From CAG-217 sp963642245 (GTDB lineage Bacteria > Bacillota > Clostridia > Oscillospirales > Acutalibacteraceae): DNA of 22,449 nt. The stretch spans positions 1 through 22,449 of the forward strand of contig CAVIFY010000031.1 in the NCBI GenBank assembly GCA_963642245.1, written 5' to 3'. This document shows positions 14,521 through 21,358 of this stretch, one piece after another. Positions within the stretch are counted from its first letter, which is position 1, and the number at the start of each line of letters is the position of its first letter. The notes under the pieces are model-generated. The model did not search any database. It was not told the DNA's origin and saw only the letters and a list, made by a program, of their open reading frames with translations. Position numbers and translations under genes: made by a program.

Positions 14521-15456
14521 TCAGAATTCCAGCCGCAGCTGGGGATCCAGCCAACTGGTTTGGGTGGCTTGGTGGATGGTGTCGCCGGGCAGGCTGCCGC
14601 CCAGCAAAAAGGGGGAGTGCGGGTCGTGGCGGCGCAGGTTGGCGCGCACCAGTGCCGGGTCCGTATTGGCGTAGCAGTATTTGCACAGATGGCCGCAGGT
14701 GTCATAGGCGCCGATGTCTACCCCCAGCAGGCAGGCGCACTGCTTGCCCCGCTGATTTTGGCTGCGCCGGGGCACTTTTAAGTGGGCGTGCAGGGCGGTC
14801 TCATAGGTCGCTACCGTCATACAGCCGGAGCAGTCCGCGCCGAACCGGGCCAGATCGTCCCCCTCCGCGCAGGGGCGCAGGGTCATACCGTTGGCGGCGG
14901 CGATCTCTGCAAAAACCTTGCCGATCTGCAACCGCTGCCGGGCGGATACAGCCCGGACTTCCGGAAAGTTGCGGGCCACTTTTTTGTAAATATCAATAAA
15001 GCTGATCACGCAGGTCTTGGTGTACCCGGCCAGGTTCTCTGCCATTTGGGCAAAGGTGTTGATATGGTATTCCGGGGTGTAAGGACCGTACAGCAGAATG
15101 GGGTCGTACCGCCAGCCGACGCTGTCTACGCCCACTGCCTGGGACAGGCGCTTAAAGTCCGCCATTACCTGCTCTTTGCTCGGCACCCGCGGCTCAATGT
15201 CCTTGCCGTAGGGCGTAATGGTCACAAACCAGTATTGCCCATAGTCCCGCAGTCGGTCCAGATGGGGCAGCATAGGCGCCGGGTTCTTGGTGCAAAAGGC
15301 CATCAGGTCCACCACCTGTGGCGACAGGCTGTACCGGGTCACCTGGCCGGGGTTGTAAGGATTGCGCACCAGCACAAAGCCGGCTTCTATTCGATTGAGC
15401 AGCCACTGGCTGTAAAACGCCGGAATATCCGTGCGCATACCGGTTTGAATGATCAT
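14521..15456 (-). CDS. DUF1848 domain-containing protein (311 aa)
   Basis: Recognised by the N-terminus M-I-I-Q-T-G-M-R-T-D-I-P-A-F-Y-S with V-R-N-P-Y-N-P-x-Q-V and F-C-T-K-N-P-A-P-M, and by a Cys-rich C-terminal part: C-S-G-C-M, then C-A-C-L-L-G-V-D-I-G, then C-G-H-L-C-K-Y-C-Y-A-N. The last cluster recalls the C-x3-C-x2-C of radical-SAM enzymes, so a metal or iron-sulfur cofactor is plausible, but the family's biochemical role is not established. Starts 71 bp after the transglutaminase-like gene, with GGAG upstream. Confidence 0.9.
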   Translation of the reverse strand: MIIQTGMRTDIPAFYSQWLLNRIEAGFVLVRNPYNPGQVTRYSLSPQVVDLMAFCTKNPAPMLPHLDRLRDYGQYWFVTITPYGKDIEPRVPSKEQVMADFKRLSQAVGVDSVGWRYDPILLYGPYTPEYHINTFAQMAENLAGYTKTCVISFIDIYKKVARNFPEVRAVSARQRLQIGKVFAEIAAANGMTLRPCAEGDDLARFGADCSGCMTVATYETALHAHLKVPRRSQNQRGKQCACLLGVDIGAYDTCGHLCKYCYANTDPALVRANLRRHDPHSPFLLGGSLPGDTIHQATQTSWLDPQLRLEF

Positions 15457-15527
15457 GGTTTCGCTCCAAGGCAGCGGCTTTTGCCCGGCTTTGCCATCGG
15501 AAAACGGGCTTGTCGGGTAAGCTGTCT

Positions 15528-16229
15528 TTATTTTTGGTGTCGTATCTTTTTTATATTTTGGTTCATCAGGTGCCGACCCAAATGCCGGTACAGAAAGGCT
15601 TTTAGCGGGGACATCTCCTGATGATGCGCTTTTAGCAGATCGTCCGGCGCGTCATAAATGCCAAAGTCCTGATTGATCCCCTCGCTTTGAATATAGGTGT
15701 TGTTCCGTTCAAAGTCAATGACCGGGTGCTGCAAGTCCTTGACCGCCACGCCGTAGCCGCAAAAGGCGCCGGTGCAGCCGCTGTTTTGCTGTTGCAGCCG
15801 GGTCAAATAGGCTTTATCCAGAATGTATGCCTCCAATTCGTACCACCGATCATCCAGGTACACTTCCACCCAGCTGTGAAACACATTTTGCGGCGCGCTT
15901 TTATACACAAAGCCGGTCATGGCGCCCTTTTGCAGCGCCTTGTCAATGGTAAAGCCGTGCACCCGGCAGGGAATGCGGCACGCCCGCAGTAGCGCCATAA
16001 ACAGGGTGCCCTTGGTGTTGCACTGGCCGTAGCCGTCTGCCAATACCTTGGAGGCGGGAATGCGGTCGTCTGTGTTGTAGCCAAACAGGATCTCGTCCCG
16101 CACAAAATTGTAGATCGCCTGCACCCGCCGGTATTCCTCCAGCCGGTCCCATCCTCTTTTTGCGATCAGCTGCCGGATGTTTTTGCTGGAATAGTCCAGC
16201 ATTTCGGTCTCTTTTAAGTATCTGTCCAT
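15528..16229 (-). CDS. Transglutaminase-like domain protein (233 aa)
   Basis: Papain-fold transglutaminase-core protein: catalytic Cys C70 in D-G-Y-G-Q-C-N-T-K-G, His H118 in F-H-S-W-V-E-V-Y, and an acidic residue in W-Y-E-L-E (131-133). Bacterial members mostly act as thiol proteases or amidases. No signal peptide, so likely cytoplasmic. First gene of the operon with the DUF1848 and 79-aa proteins; start supported by AGGAGA and the promoter at 16280-16308. The pairing with a DUF1848 protein is suggestive of a shared peptide-modifying pathway, but that is inference. Confidence 0.9.
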   Translation of the reverse strand: MDRYLKETEMLDYSSKNIRQLIAKRGWDRLEEYRRVQAIYNFVRDEILFGYNTDDRIPASKVLADGYGQCNTKGTLFMALLRACRIPCRVHGFTIDKALQKGAMTGFVYKSAPQNVFHSWVEVYLDDRWYELEAYILDKAYLTRLQQQNSGCTGAFCGYGVAVKDLQHPVIDFERNNTYIQSEGINQDFGIYDAPDDLLKAHHQEMSPLKAFLYRHLGRHLMNQNIKKIRHQK

Positions 16230-16279
16230 AGCGTGTTCTCCTACCGCTTTCGGTGCGTGGGATCTCCTGATCTGCCTTG

Positions 16280-16308
16280 ATTATATAAAAAATACGCCCC
16301 GCCGTCAA
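16280..16308 (-). promoter_or_regulatory. Promoter of the transglutaminase/DUF1848 operon
   Basis: On the - strand: TTGACG, 17 bp, TATAAT. The downstream segment TATAATCAAGGCAGA closely matches TATAATCAGGGTAGA at the EEP-gene promoter (14195-14223). Confidence 0.78.
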
Positions 16309-16330
16309 TCGCAGATCCGCATACAGAAAA

Positions 16331-16353
16331 GGCTCAAGGAAAATCCTTGAGCC
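16331..16353 (-). terminator. Terminator of the second MATE gene
   Basis: Perfect 10-bp stem GGCTCAAGGA / TCCTTGAGCC with loop AAA, followed on the - strand by TTTTCTG. It sits 8 bp after the stop at 16361. Confidence 0.82.
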
Positions 16354-16360
16354 CGGATGT

Positions 16361-17704
16361 TTAGTCTATTCGTGTTGATTTGGTCAACGATTGCCTCAGA
16401 AGAATAAGCGCAACGATCATAACAACAAGCTCTGTGATCGGAAACGCCCACCAAACGCCTGTCACGCCCATTGCTTTGCCCAAAAAGTAAGCCGCAGGTA
16501 AAAGAATAATAACCTGCCTTGCCGCAGAAATAATCATACTGGGTGTGCCCACGCTCAGCCCCTGCAAAGCGTAGCAAACCATAATGGAAACGCAGGCAAA
16601 AATAAAGCTTAGGCTGGTGATCCTCAGTGCCGGCACCCCTATGGCAGTCATTGTACTTGACGCATTAAATGCCTGCATAATTTGCTTTGGCAAAGCCTGC
16701 AAAAGCACCAGGCCGATCACACCGATCAGGGCAGAATAGATACCGCTTAATTTGATTGCCTTTTTTATTCTGTCATAATTTTTCGTGCCCAGGTTATATG
16801 CAACGATGGATATCAGTGCGTTGTTGAGCCCGAATGCCGCCATGGAAACAAAGGTGTACAGCTTAAAATAGGCGCCGAAAACGGCTGCCGCAGTTGTTGA
16901 AAAGCCAAGCAGGATCTTGTTGATCCCAAAGGACATAATGCTGCTGATAAACATGGTAATGCCTGCCGGAATACCGACTGTGCAGATCCTTTTTACATAG
17001 AACGCCCCGATCTTCATATTCTTAACAGAAAAACGGATCTCCTTATTGCATTTCAAATTAAAGAGAATACCGAGGAGCATAGCGACAATTTGACCGATCA
17101 CAGTTGCCACTGCCGCACCCTTTGTGCCCATTGCCGGAAAACCCAGGTAACCGAAAATCAAAATCGGGTCAAGGATGATATTGATCACCGCGCCTGTGAT
17201 TTGCGTGACCATCGTAAACGCAGTTCGTCCGGTCGATTGGAGCAGCCTTTCAAATATAAGTTGAAAAATCTGGCCGAATGAAAATATACTGATAACGGAT
17301 AAATACGCATATCCCATAGCACATATCGATTCATTCTCGGTTTGAATTTTATAAAAGCCTTTTACAAAAAACAAACCGAATACCAATAAAATCAAATAGA
17401 CGATCGAACCTAAAACGAGGCCGTTGCCTGCTGTTTTATTCACTTCTTTTTGTTTTTTCTCGCCTAACAAACGGGAAAGCAAAGCGTTGATACCTACACC
17501 GACGCCGGTACCCAGCGATACAATGATATTTTGGATCGGAAACGCAAGTGATACTGCCGTCAGCGCGTCCTCGCTGTAATTGCTTACGAAAATGCTGTCT
17601 ACGATGTTATAAAGCGCACCGATGATCATAGACAAAATCATCGGCGCCGCCATATTCAGCAGCAGCTTATTTATCGGCATTGCTTCCATTTTTTGTTCTT
17701 TCAT
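16361..17704 (-). CDS. MATE-family efflux transporter (447 aa)
   Basis: MatE antiporter with about twelve membrane helices: N-terminal M-A-A-P-M-I-L-S-M-I-I-G-A-L-Y-N-I-V-D, M-G-T-K-G-A-A-V-A-T in the middle, and a second repeat beginning V-G-I-P-A-G-I-T-M-F. It is only distantly similar to the MATE protein at 11192-12553. ATG 17704 has AGGGAG 8 nt upstream; an in-frame ATG 17 codons earlier overlaps the promoter. Divergent from a LysR-type regulator, which probably controls it. The pair is more A+T-rich in codon third positions than the flanking genes, suggesting later acquisition. Confidence 0.93.
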   Translation of the reverse strand: MKEQKMEAMPINKLLLNMAAPMILSMIIGALYNIVDSIFVSNYSEDALTAVSLAFPIQNIIVSLGTGVGVGINALLSRLLGEKKQKEVNKTAGNGLVLGSIVYLILLVFGLFFVKGFYKIQTENESICAMGYAYLSVISIFSFGQIFQLIFERLLQSTGRTAFTMVTQITGAVINIILDPILIFGYLGFPAMGTKGAAVATVIGQIVAMLLGILFNLKCNKEIRFSVKNMKIGAFYVKRICTVGIPAGITMFISSIMSFGINKILLGFSTTAAAVFGAYFKLYTFVSMAAFGLNNALISIVAYNLGTKNYDRIKKAIKLSGIYSALIGVIGLVLLQALPKQIMQAFNASSTMTAIGVPALRITSLSFIFACVSIMVCYALQGLSVGTPSMIISAARQVIILLPAAYFLGKAMGVTGVWWAFPITELVVMIVALILLRQSLTKSTRID

Positions 17705-17735
17705 ATACGCACTCCCTTGTGTTATTTCATACAAG

Positions 17736-17764
17736 ATTATAGCAAAAACAGGCACAAGATAGAA
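17736..17764 (-). promoter_or_regulatory. Probable promoter of the second MATE gene
   Basis: On the - strand: TTCTAT, 17 bp, TATAAT. The -10 is perfect and the -35 poor, as in promoters that need an activator. The LysR box at 17782-17802 lies just upstream of this -35. Confidence 0.55.
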
Positions 17765-17781
17765 TTACATATAAACAAATG

Positions 17782-17802
17782 GCGTTAGATAAAAGCTAAT
17801 GC
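17782..17802. promoter_or_regulatory. LysR-type binding site (T-N11-A)
   Basis: GCGTTAG-ATAAAAG-CTAATGC: an inverted repeat with one mismatch pair containing the LysR-family core T-N11-A. It abuts the -35 of the regulator promoter on one side and lies 18 bp upstream of the MATE -35 on the other, fitting autorepression plus activation of the exporter. Confidence 0.65.
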
Positions 17803-17831
17803 TTGAATAAAAAAGATATTTCAATTATAAT
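17803..17831 (+). promoter_or_regulatory. Promoter of the LysR regulator gene
   Basis: TTGAAT (17803-17808), 17 bp, TATAAT (17826-17831), 30 nt before the ATG. The -35 begins at the next base after the LysR box. Confidence 0.7.
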
Positions 17832-17861
17832 AAAACAAAAGAGTGCTAAGAGGTGTAGGAT

Positions 17862-18752
17862 ATGACATCGCAACAGCTTGAATGTTTTATTTATGTGGCG
17901 GAAAGACTGAATTTCACCAAAGCGGCAGAAGCCCTGTATCTGTCTGTGCCTACCGTTACCCATCATATTAAAAATTTGGAGGAAGAACTGGGCACACGGC
18001 TTTTTTACAGGAATTCACGGATAGTCAAATTAACCGAACAAGGCGAAAAATTTTATTATGACGCAAAAGATATTTATATGAAAATGGAGGACGCCAAAAG
18101 TCATTTTCAACATCAGGGCACATCTTCAAGCGTTATTTTTCGTATAGGCTGTATGAGTGAAAATGAGTTTGAAAAAATTGAGCCGATACTCAAGAAAATC
18201 AATCGGCGATTTCCTTATGTCCAACCCAAAATCATCGCAAAAGACTTTTTTGATCTGAAAAATCTTTATGAAAATCAACAGCTTGAAATTGCGATCGCAA
18301 CGCGCGATTTGTCCAATCAAGGGACCTATAAAAGGCTTTTTGATTATGAAAGCTATGCGTTGATGCCGCCGTGCCATTCGCTTGCTAAAGAAAAAGAATT
18401 GTCGGTGGAGCAGTTGGCGGAAGAAAGCTTGATCACGCTTCCGCCGAAGAATATTCCGTTTATCAAGGGCAATCCATTGCAGGAGTTTTTGGCTCTGCAC
18501 GCGCAGGACCATACGCATATCGTCAGCGAAAATGAAAGCGAAAGTGTTTTGCTTGCAAAATGCGGGTATGGGATTGCCATACTGCCCGGCTTTTTGGTGT
18601 TAAAAGAGGACGAGCTTGTTTGTATTCCCATAAGGGATACGAAGAATATCGAATATGGCTTGTACTATCGAAATACCGATCGGCATATTCAATTTTTTCT
18701 TAAGGAATACATCAAAATATGCCAGGAGATCCACAGTCAATCTCCCCATTGA
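17862..18752 (+). CDS. LysR-family transcriptional regulator (296 aa)
   Basis: N-terminal winged helix-turn-helix at residues 1-60 (M-T-S-Q-Q-L-E-C-F-I-Y-V-A, L-N-F-T-K-A-A-E-A-L, then H-H-I-K-N-L-E-E-E-L-G). A periplasmic-binding-like effector domain covers about residues 90-290. Length is standard for the family. AGAGGTG lies upstream of the ATG. It is transcribed away from the MATE gene with a LysR box between, the classic arrangement for a regulator that senses the exporter's substrate. The ligand is unknown. Confidence 0.94.
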   Translation: MTSQQLECFIYVAERLNFTKAAEALYLSVPTVTHHIKNLEEELGTRLFYRNSRIVKLTEQGEKFYYDAKDIYMKMEDAKSHFQHQGTSSSVIFRIGCMSENEFEKIEPILKKINRRFPYVQPKIIAKDFFDLKNLYENQQLEIAIATRDLSNQGTYKRLFDYESYALMPPCHSLAKEKELSVEQLAEESLITLPPKNIPFIKGNPLQEFLALHAQDHTHIVSENESESVLLAKCGYGIAILPGFLVLKEDELVCIPIRDTKNIEYGLYYRNTDRHIQFFLKEYIKICQEIHSQSPH

Positions 18753-18762
18753 TAAAAAAGCA

Positions 18763-18792
18763 AAGGCTCAAAAAAACTCTTGAGCCTTGTTT
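18763..18792 (+). terminator. Terminator of the LysR gene
   Basis: AAGGCTCAA (18763-18771) pairs with TTGAGCCTT (18780-18788), followed by GTTTG. The stem has the same GGCTCAA/TTGAGCC core as the terminators at 3488 and 16331. An A-rich left flank could also serve the opposite strand. Confidence 0.7.
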
Positions 18793-18890
18793 GAATATAT
18801 GGAATTGTGCAAAGGGCTTGCTGATCCCTTGATCGTGCAGCAGCACCTCTACCTTGAACGGCTCTGCTGGGGCAGCATTTCATTCGCTGC

Positions 18891-19475
18891 TTATTTGTCC
18901 CGGTCTGCTGCGTAGATCATCAGATAGTTTGTGATTTTGCCGCCCTTGCACTGCTCGGTCTTTACCAAACGGAAGCCCAATTTTGTGTAAATTTCCAAAT
19001 TGTTTTTGTTTTGCGTTTCCAGTCCCAGGGTATAGCCCGCTTTTGTGAGCTCGTCGGCTTTTTCTAAAATCAGGCGCTTTGCAATGCCTTGGCCTTGGAA
19101 TTTTTTGCCTACAAAAACAGGGGAGAGCAGCAGCGTATTTGCAGGGAATACCGTCAGATCCTCTTGGCTGAATGCGCTTTCCAGCCGCAGGATGATGGGC
19201 GTATAAAACAGCAGATGAAAAAATCGGGGACAAGCAAGCGCCTTTTGAACGGAAAGCCTGTTTGCCGCCGATCTCCAAATGCAAAGTCCGCGCTGCGCGG
19301 AATCTTGGATCACAAGATCTTCGGTGTTCGATAAGTAAAAGCGCAGATACATAAAATTGTATAAAAATCCCTTGCGGATCAGCCTGTTCTTTACGAGGGC
19401 TGTGTACAGCGGATCGTCGGAAAAGCTGTCCGCCGCCATTTTGGCATATTGTTTTAATTCGGTTTTTGAGAGCAT
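18891..19475 (-). CDS. GNAT-family N-acetyltransferase (194 aa)
   Basis: Predicted acyltransferase with the acetyl-CoA loop V-F-V-G-K-K-F-Q-G-Q-G-I-A-K-R (Q-x-x-G-x-A/G type) around residues 120-135, and Y-T-K-L-G-F in motif B. The N-terminal third (S-F-S-D-D-P-L-Y) is like GNATs related to Streptomyces-type acetyltransferases. No signal peptide. It has its own promoter (19511-19539) and only a weak RBS (AAGGA about 13 nt upstream), so expression may be low. Substrate unknown. Between it and the LysR gene (18793-18890) nothing clear is seen. Confidence 0.88.
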   Translation of the reverse strand: MLSKTELKQYAKMAADSFSDDPLYTALVKNRLIRKGFLYNFMYLRFYLSNTEDLVIQDSAQRGLCIWRSAANRLSVQKALACPRFFHLLFYTPIILRLESAFSQEDLTVFPANTLLLSPVFVGKKFQGQGIAKRLILEKADELTKAGYTLGLETQNKNNLEIYTKLGFRLVKTEQCKGGKITNYLMIYAADRDK

Positions 19476-19510
19476 GATCGTTTCTGGATCCTTAAAATGC
19501 GTTTTTTGCG

Positions 19511-19539
19511 ATTATACCATTTTAACGGCAGAACATCAA
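19511..19539 (-). promoter_or_regulatory. Promoter of the second GNAT gene
   Basis: On the - strand: TTGATG, 17 bp, TATAAT preceded by TGG (extended -10). The predicted start site lies about 30 nt before the ATG at 19475. Confidence 0.7.
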
Positions 19540-19599
19540 CCGCTGCCCGTCCCACCGGAAAGCGCACCGGCTGAAAAGTGTTAGAAATTGTGTTAGAAA

Positions 19600-19643
19600 A
19601 AATGCAAAAATAATAGAGCCAACGCAAAGAATTGGCTCTATTA
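19600..19643 (-). terminator. Distal terminator after the duplicated tRNA 3' end
   Basis: Perfect 12-bp stem TAATAGAGCCAA (19611-19622) / TTGGCTCTATTA (19632-19643), then on the - strand TTTTTGCATTTTTT. It starts 2 nt after the CCA of the duplicated tRNA-Arg tail at 19645-19664. Confidence 0.88.
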
Positions 19644-19644
19644 C

Positions 19645-19664
19645 TTGGTACGCTGGAAGGGATT
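19645..19664 (-). repeat. Exact copy of the tRNA-Arg 3' end (left direct repeat)
   Basis: TTGGTACGCTGGAAGGGATT is identical to 19825-19844, which encodes the last 19 nt of tRNA-Arg including CCA plus one flanking base. Identity stops sharply after GGGATT. This is what a tRNA-targeted integration, or a recombination between tRNA ends, leaves behind. Confidence 0.85.
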
Positions 19665-19789
19665 TTCAAGGTTGCGCAGTCGCTACGAAACAGTCCGACG
19701 GACTGTTTCTCCCAAATTTGTTGCTCGCAGTGCTCGCCAAATTTGGAGCCTCCTGTCGGGGGTTCGGATCCGTCGAGTACGGCATAAAA
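19665..19789. other. Palindrome-rich 125-bp cassette between tRNA 3' ends
   Basis: No credible gene. It contains AAACAGTCCG-A-CGGACTGTTT (19688-19708), an inverted repeat CCAAATTTG (19712-19720) / CAAATTTGG (19738-19746) whose loop holds the direct repeat GCTCGC-AGT-GCTCGC, and a tRNA T-arm-like GTCGGGGGTTCGGATCC at about 19755-19771. It may be a remnant or miniature element, or a structured RNA read through from the tRNA. Confidence 0.5.
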
Positions 19790-19825
19790 ATAACAGGTAG
19801 ATATCAAAAGATATCTACCTGTTAT
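19786..19825 (-). terminator. Proximal terminator of tRNA-Arg
   Basis: 16-bp perfect stem (19790-19805 / 19810-19825) with a four-base loop, followed on the - strand by TTTTTATG. It begins immediately after the encoded CCA of the tRNA. Confidence 0.88.
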
Positions 19826-19844
19826 TGGTACGCTGGAAGGGATT
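19825..19844 (-). repeat. tRNA-Arg 3' end (right direct repeat)
   Basis: The 20-bp right copy of TTGGTACGCTGGAAGGGATT, forming the 3' part of the intact tRNA-Arg gene. It is spaced 180 bp from the left copy. Confidence 0.85.
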
Positions 19845-19902
19845 CGAACCCCCGACCTTCTGGTTCGTAGCCAGACACTCTATCCAACTGAGCTACCAGC
19901 GC
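19826..19902 (-). tRNA. tRNA-Arg (anticodon ACG)
   Basis: A 77-nt cloverleaf on the - strand: acceptor GCGCTGG/CCAGCGT, D-arm GCTC-AGTTGGATA-GAGT, anticodon arm TCTGG-CTACGAA-CCAGA with anticodon ACG, T-arm with TTCGAAT loop, and encoded ACCA. ACG is normally deaminated to ICG and reads CGU, CGC and CGA arginine codons. The first acceptor pair is G-U. Confidence 0.95.
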
Positions 19903-19936
19903 GTATGCAAAAGCACTACTGCGCTTTTGCTCAAAT

Positions 19937-19965
19937 ACTATAGCACATCGCATTGCAAAATGCAA
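19937..19965 (-). promoter_or_regulatory. Promoter of tRNA-Arg
   Basis: On the - strand: TTGCAT, 17 bp, TATAGT preceded by TGC (extended -10). The transcript should start near 19930, where an 8-bp hairpin (GCAAAAGC / GCTTTTGC, 19907-19930) forms the 5' leader removed by RNase P. Confidence 0.7.
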
Positions 19966-19970
19966 GCCTT

Positions 19971-20405
19971 TTAGGCGATATTTTTCAAATAATCTTCTAA
20001 AAGGTCGGCGGCCAGGGCACAAAGCTCGGCGCAGGGGCGCTTTTTGTAGTAGCCCTCCGTGCGGGGCTCCGCCTGGGGCGTGGGCTTTACATTGGGGTCC
20101 AGTCCCAGGAGCACCCGGCACACCAGGGAGCCGGTCTCTGTCTGAAAGCCCTTTGCTACCTGCTGCACCATGGCGTAGACCTCACTTTTCGGTCGATCGC
20201 CATAGAGGGCGGACAACACAAAGGTCACGCCGGAGATGGTGCCGCACACCTCACGCATACGGCCCATACCGCCGCCAAAGCCCACGGTGAGCCGGGCGAT
20301 GGTGTCCGGGTCCATACCTATTTCGTCTTGGAAAGCCAGCGCCACGGCCTGGCTGCAATTATAGCCGGACTTAAAGTTCTGCCGGGCCAGATCACCTTTG
20401 GTCAT
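19971..20405 (-). CDS. C_GCAxxG_C_C family protein (144 aa)
   Basis: Small redox- or metal-type protein of the C_GCAxxG_C_C family (TIGR01909/PF09719). The N-terminus K-S-G-Y-N-C17-S-Q-A-V is typical, followed by G-F-G-G-G-M-G-R-M and C54-G-T-I-S-G-V in place of the GCAxxG motif, then C96 (L-V-C-R-V-L-L-G) and C125/C129. These conserved cysteines suggest metal or cluster binding; function is not established. Its start overlaps the stop of the upstream zinc-ribbon protein by one base (TGATG), so the two are co-translated. Confidence 0.9.
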   Translation of the reverse strand: MTKGDLARQNFKSGYNCSQAVALAFQDEIGMDPDTIARLTVGFGGGMGRMREVCGTISGVTFVLSALYGDRPKSEVYAMVQQVAKGFQTETGSLVCRVLLGLDPNVKPTPQAEPRTEGYYKKRPCAELCALAADLLEDYLKNIA

Positions 20406-21118
20406 CAGTCCGTACCCCCGGGCACCACCTCCGGCGCCGTCTCCACAAACTTGGCGGAGATGGTCATATCCTTGCCGCCCACGGTAAAGGAGTAGGTGGG
20501 GTCGGTGGATTGCAGCTCGCCGTTCATATACCAGCCGTCAAAGTCGTAGCCGTCTCTGGGGGTGGCGGTGAGGGTCACATTGTCGCCCTCCTCATATTTG
20601 CCGCCGCCGGTGACGCTGCCGCCGCCCTGGGTGCGCACATTGACCTGCACGCTGCTGTCCTGGGTGGTGGTCTGCTTTTTGGTGGTGGTTTCTTTCTTAG
20701 TGGTGGTCTCCGTAGGCTTCTCGGTAGTGGCCTCCGTAGGTTTCTCGGTGGTGTAGTTGTTATAGGTATAGTCCTGGTCATCGCTGACGGGGACAGAGTC
20801 GGAAGTGGCGGGCAAAGTGGTGGCTTCCTTGTCGTGATTGCCGGAGGCCACGGCGATGATGATCCCCACCACCACGGCGATGAGCACCACGCACAGCACG
20901 ATAATGATGATCATGCTCTGTTTATTCTTTTGCTGCAACTTCTTTTCTTCCTCCGGGTCCGGCCGGGGGGCAGGGGCAGGGGCGCCGCCGGGCGCGGCAG
21001 TGCCGGGCTGGTCGGTCGCCTGGGCGCTCAGCTCGTTCTCGTCATACAGGGGCGAGCCGCACACCTCGCAGATATAGCGGCTGTCGTCATTCTCCGCTCC
21101 GCAATTTTTACATCTCAT
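20405..21118 (-). CDS. Zinc-ribbon, single-TM protein with extracellular surface repeat (237 aa)
   Basis: An N-terminal zinc ribbon C3-x2-C6-x10-C17-x2-C20 is followed by a Pro/Ala-rich linker, a Lys-rich stop and one TM helix (about 69-91, I-I-I-I-V-L-C-V-V-L-I). Outside comes a Thr-rich linker with tandem K-P-T-E-(A/T)-T-T units (about 124-150) and a C-terminal InlB/divergent-repeat domain (about 155-225: G-G-G-S-V-T-G-G-G, Y-D-F-D-G-W-Y). Expected topology is ribbon in the cytoplasm, repeat outside, so it could connect a surface event to a cytoplasmic partner. No sorting signal. GAGG lies 8 nt before the ATG. Function unknown. Confidence 0.85.
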   Translation of the reverse strand: MRCKNCGAENDDSRYICEVCGSPLYDENELSAQATDQPGTAAPGGAPAPAPRPDPEEEKKLQQKNKQSMIIIIVLCVVLIAVVVGIIIAVASGNHDKEATTLPATSDSVPVSDDQDYTYNNYTTEKPTEATTEKPTETTTKKETTTKKQTTTQDSSVQVNVRTQGGGSVTGGGKYEEGDNVTLTATPRDGYDFDGWYMNGELQSTDPTYSFTVGGKDMTISAKFVETAPEVVPGGTD

Positions 21119-21155
21119 ATCGGAAACCTCGCTTGTTGATTTTTACTTCACGAAC

Positions 21156-21174
21156 AGGGGCAAAAAATGCCCCT
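21156..21174 (-). other. 5'-leader hairpin of the zinc-ribbon operon
   Basis: AGGGGCA-AAAAA-TGCCCCT: a perfect 7-bp stem located about +5 to +23 of the predicted transcript. It lacks a following T tract in the - direction, so it is more likely an mRNA 5'-stabilising hairpin or regulatory site than a terminator. Confidence 0.5.
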
Positions 21175-21185
21175 ATCTATACAAA

Positions 21186-21214
21186 AGTATAGCACACCGC
21201 CGAGCAAATCGCAA
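21186..21214 (-). promoter_or_regulatory. Promoter of the zinc-ribbon/C_GCAxxG operon
   Basis: On the - strand: TTGCGA, 17 bp, TATACT preceded by TGC (extended -10). Start site about 21179, giving a ~60-nt leader. Confidence 0.65.
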
Positions 21215-21273
21215 TAAATATGTTAAAAATACAGGCGATACGAAAAATTAAACACTAATTTTGTAAATGGGGC

Positions 21274-21300
21274 TTGACTTTTTGGTAAATTTAATATAAA
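21274..21300 (+). promoter_or_regulatory. Possible promoter of the lipoprotein gene
   Basis: TTGACT (21274-21279) and TATAAA (21295-21300) with a short 15-bp spacer, in a very A+T-rich stretch. The hexamers are good but the spacing is poor, so the exact -10 is uncertain. Confidence 0.45.
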
Positions 21301-21358
21301 TTTTATATGTACGTTTTTGTAAAACGGATTTCGACTTTTGAAAGGGGAAACTATACGT

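Noticed and set aside
14521..15456. DUF1848 protein as a confirmed radical-SAM enzyme
   Set aside because: C-G-H-L-C-K-Y-C resembles the C-x3-C-x2-C motif but lies near the C-terminus and the fold cannot be shown from sequence by eye.
19454..19807. 117-aa frame running through the tRNA-adjacent cassette
   Set aside because: It crosses a terminator, the tRNA 3'-end copy and a promoter, and has no RBS or domain; treated as non-coding.
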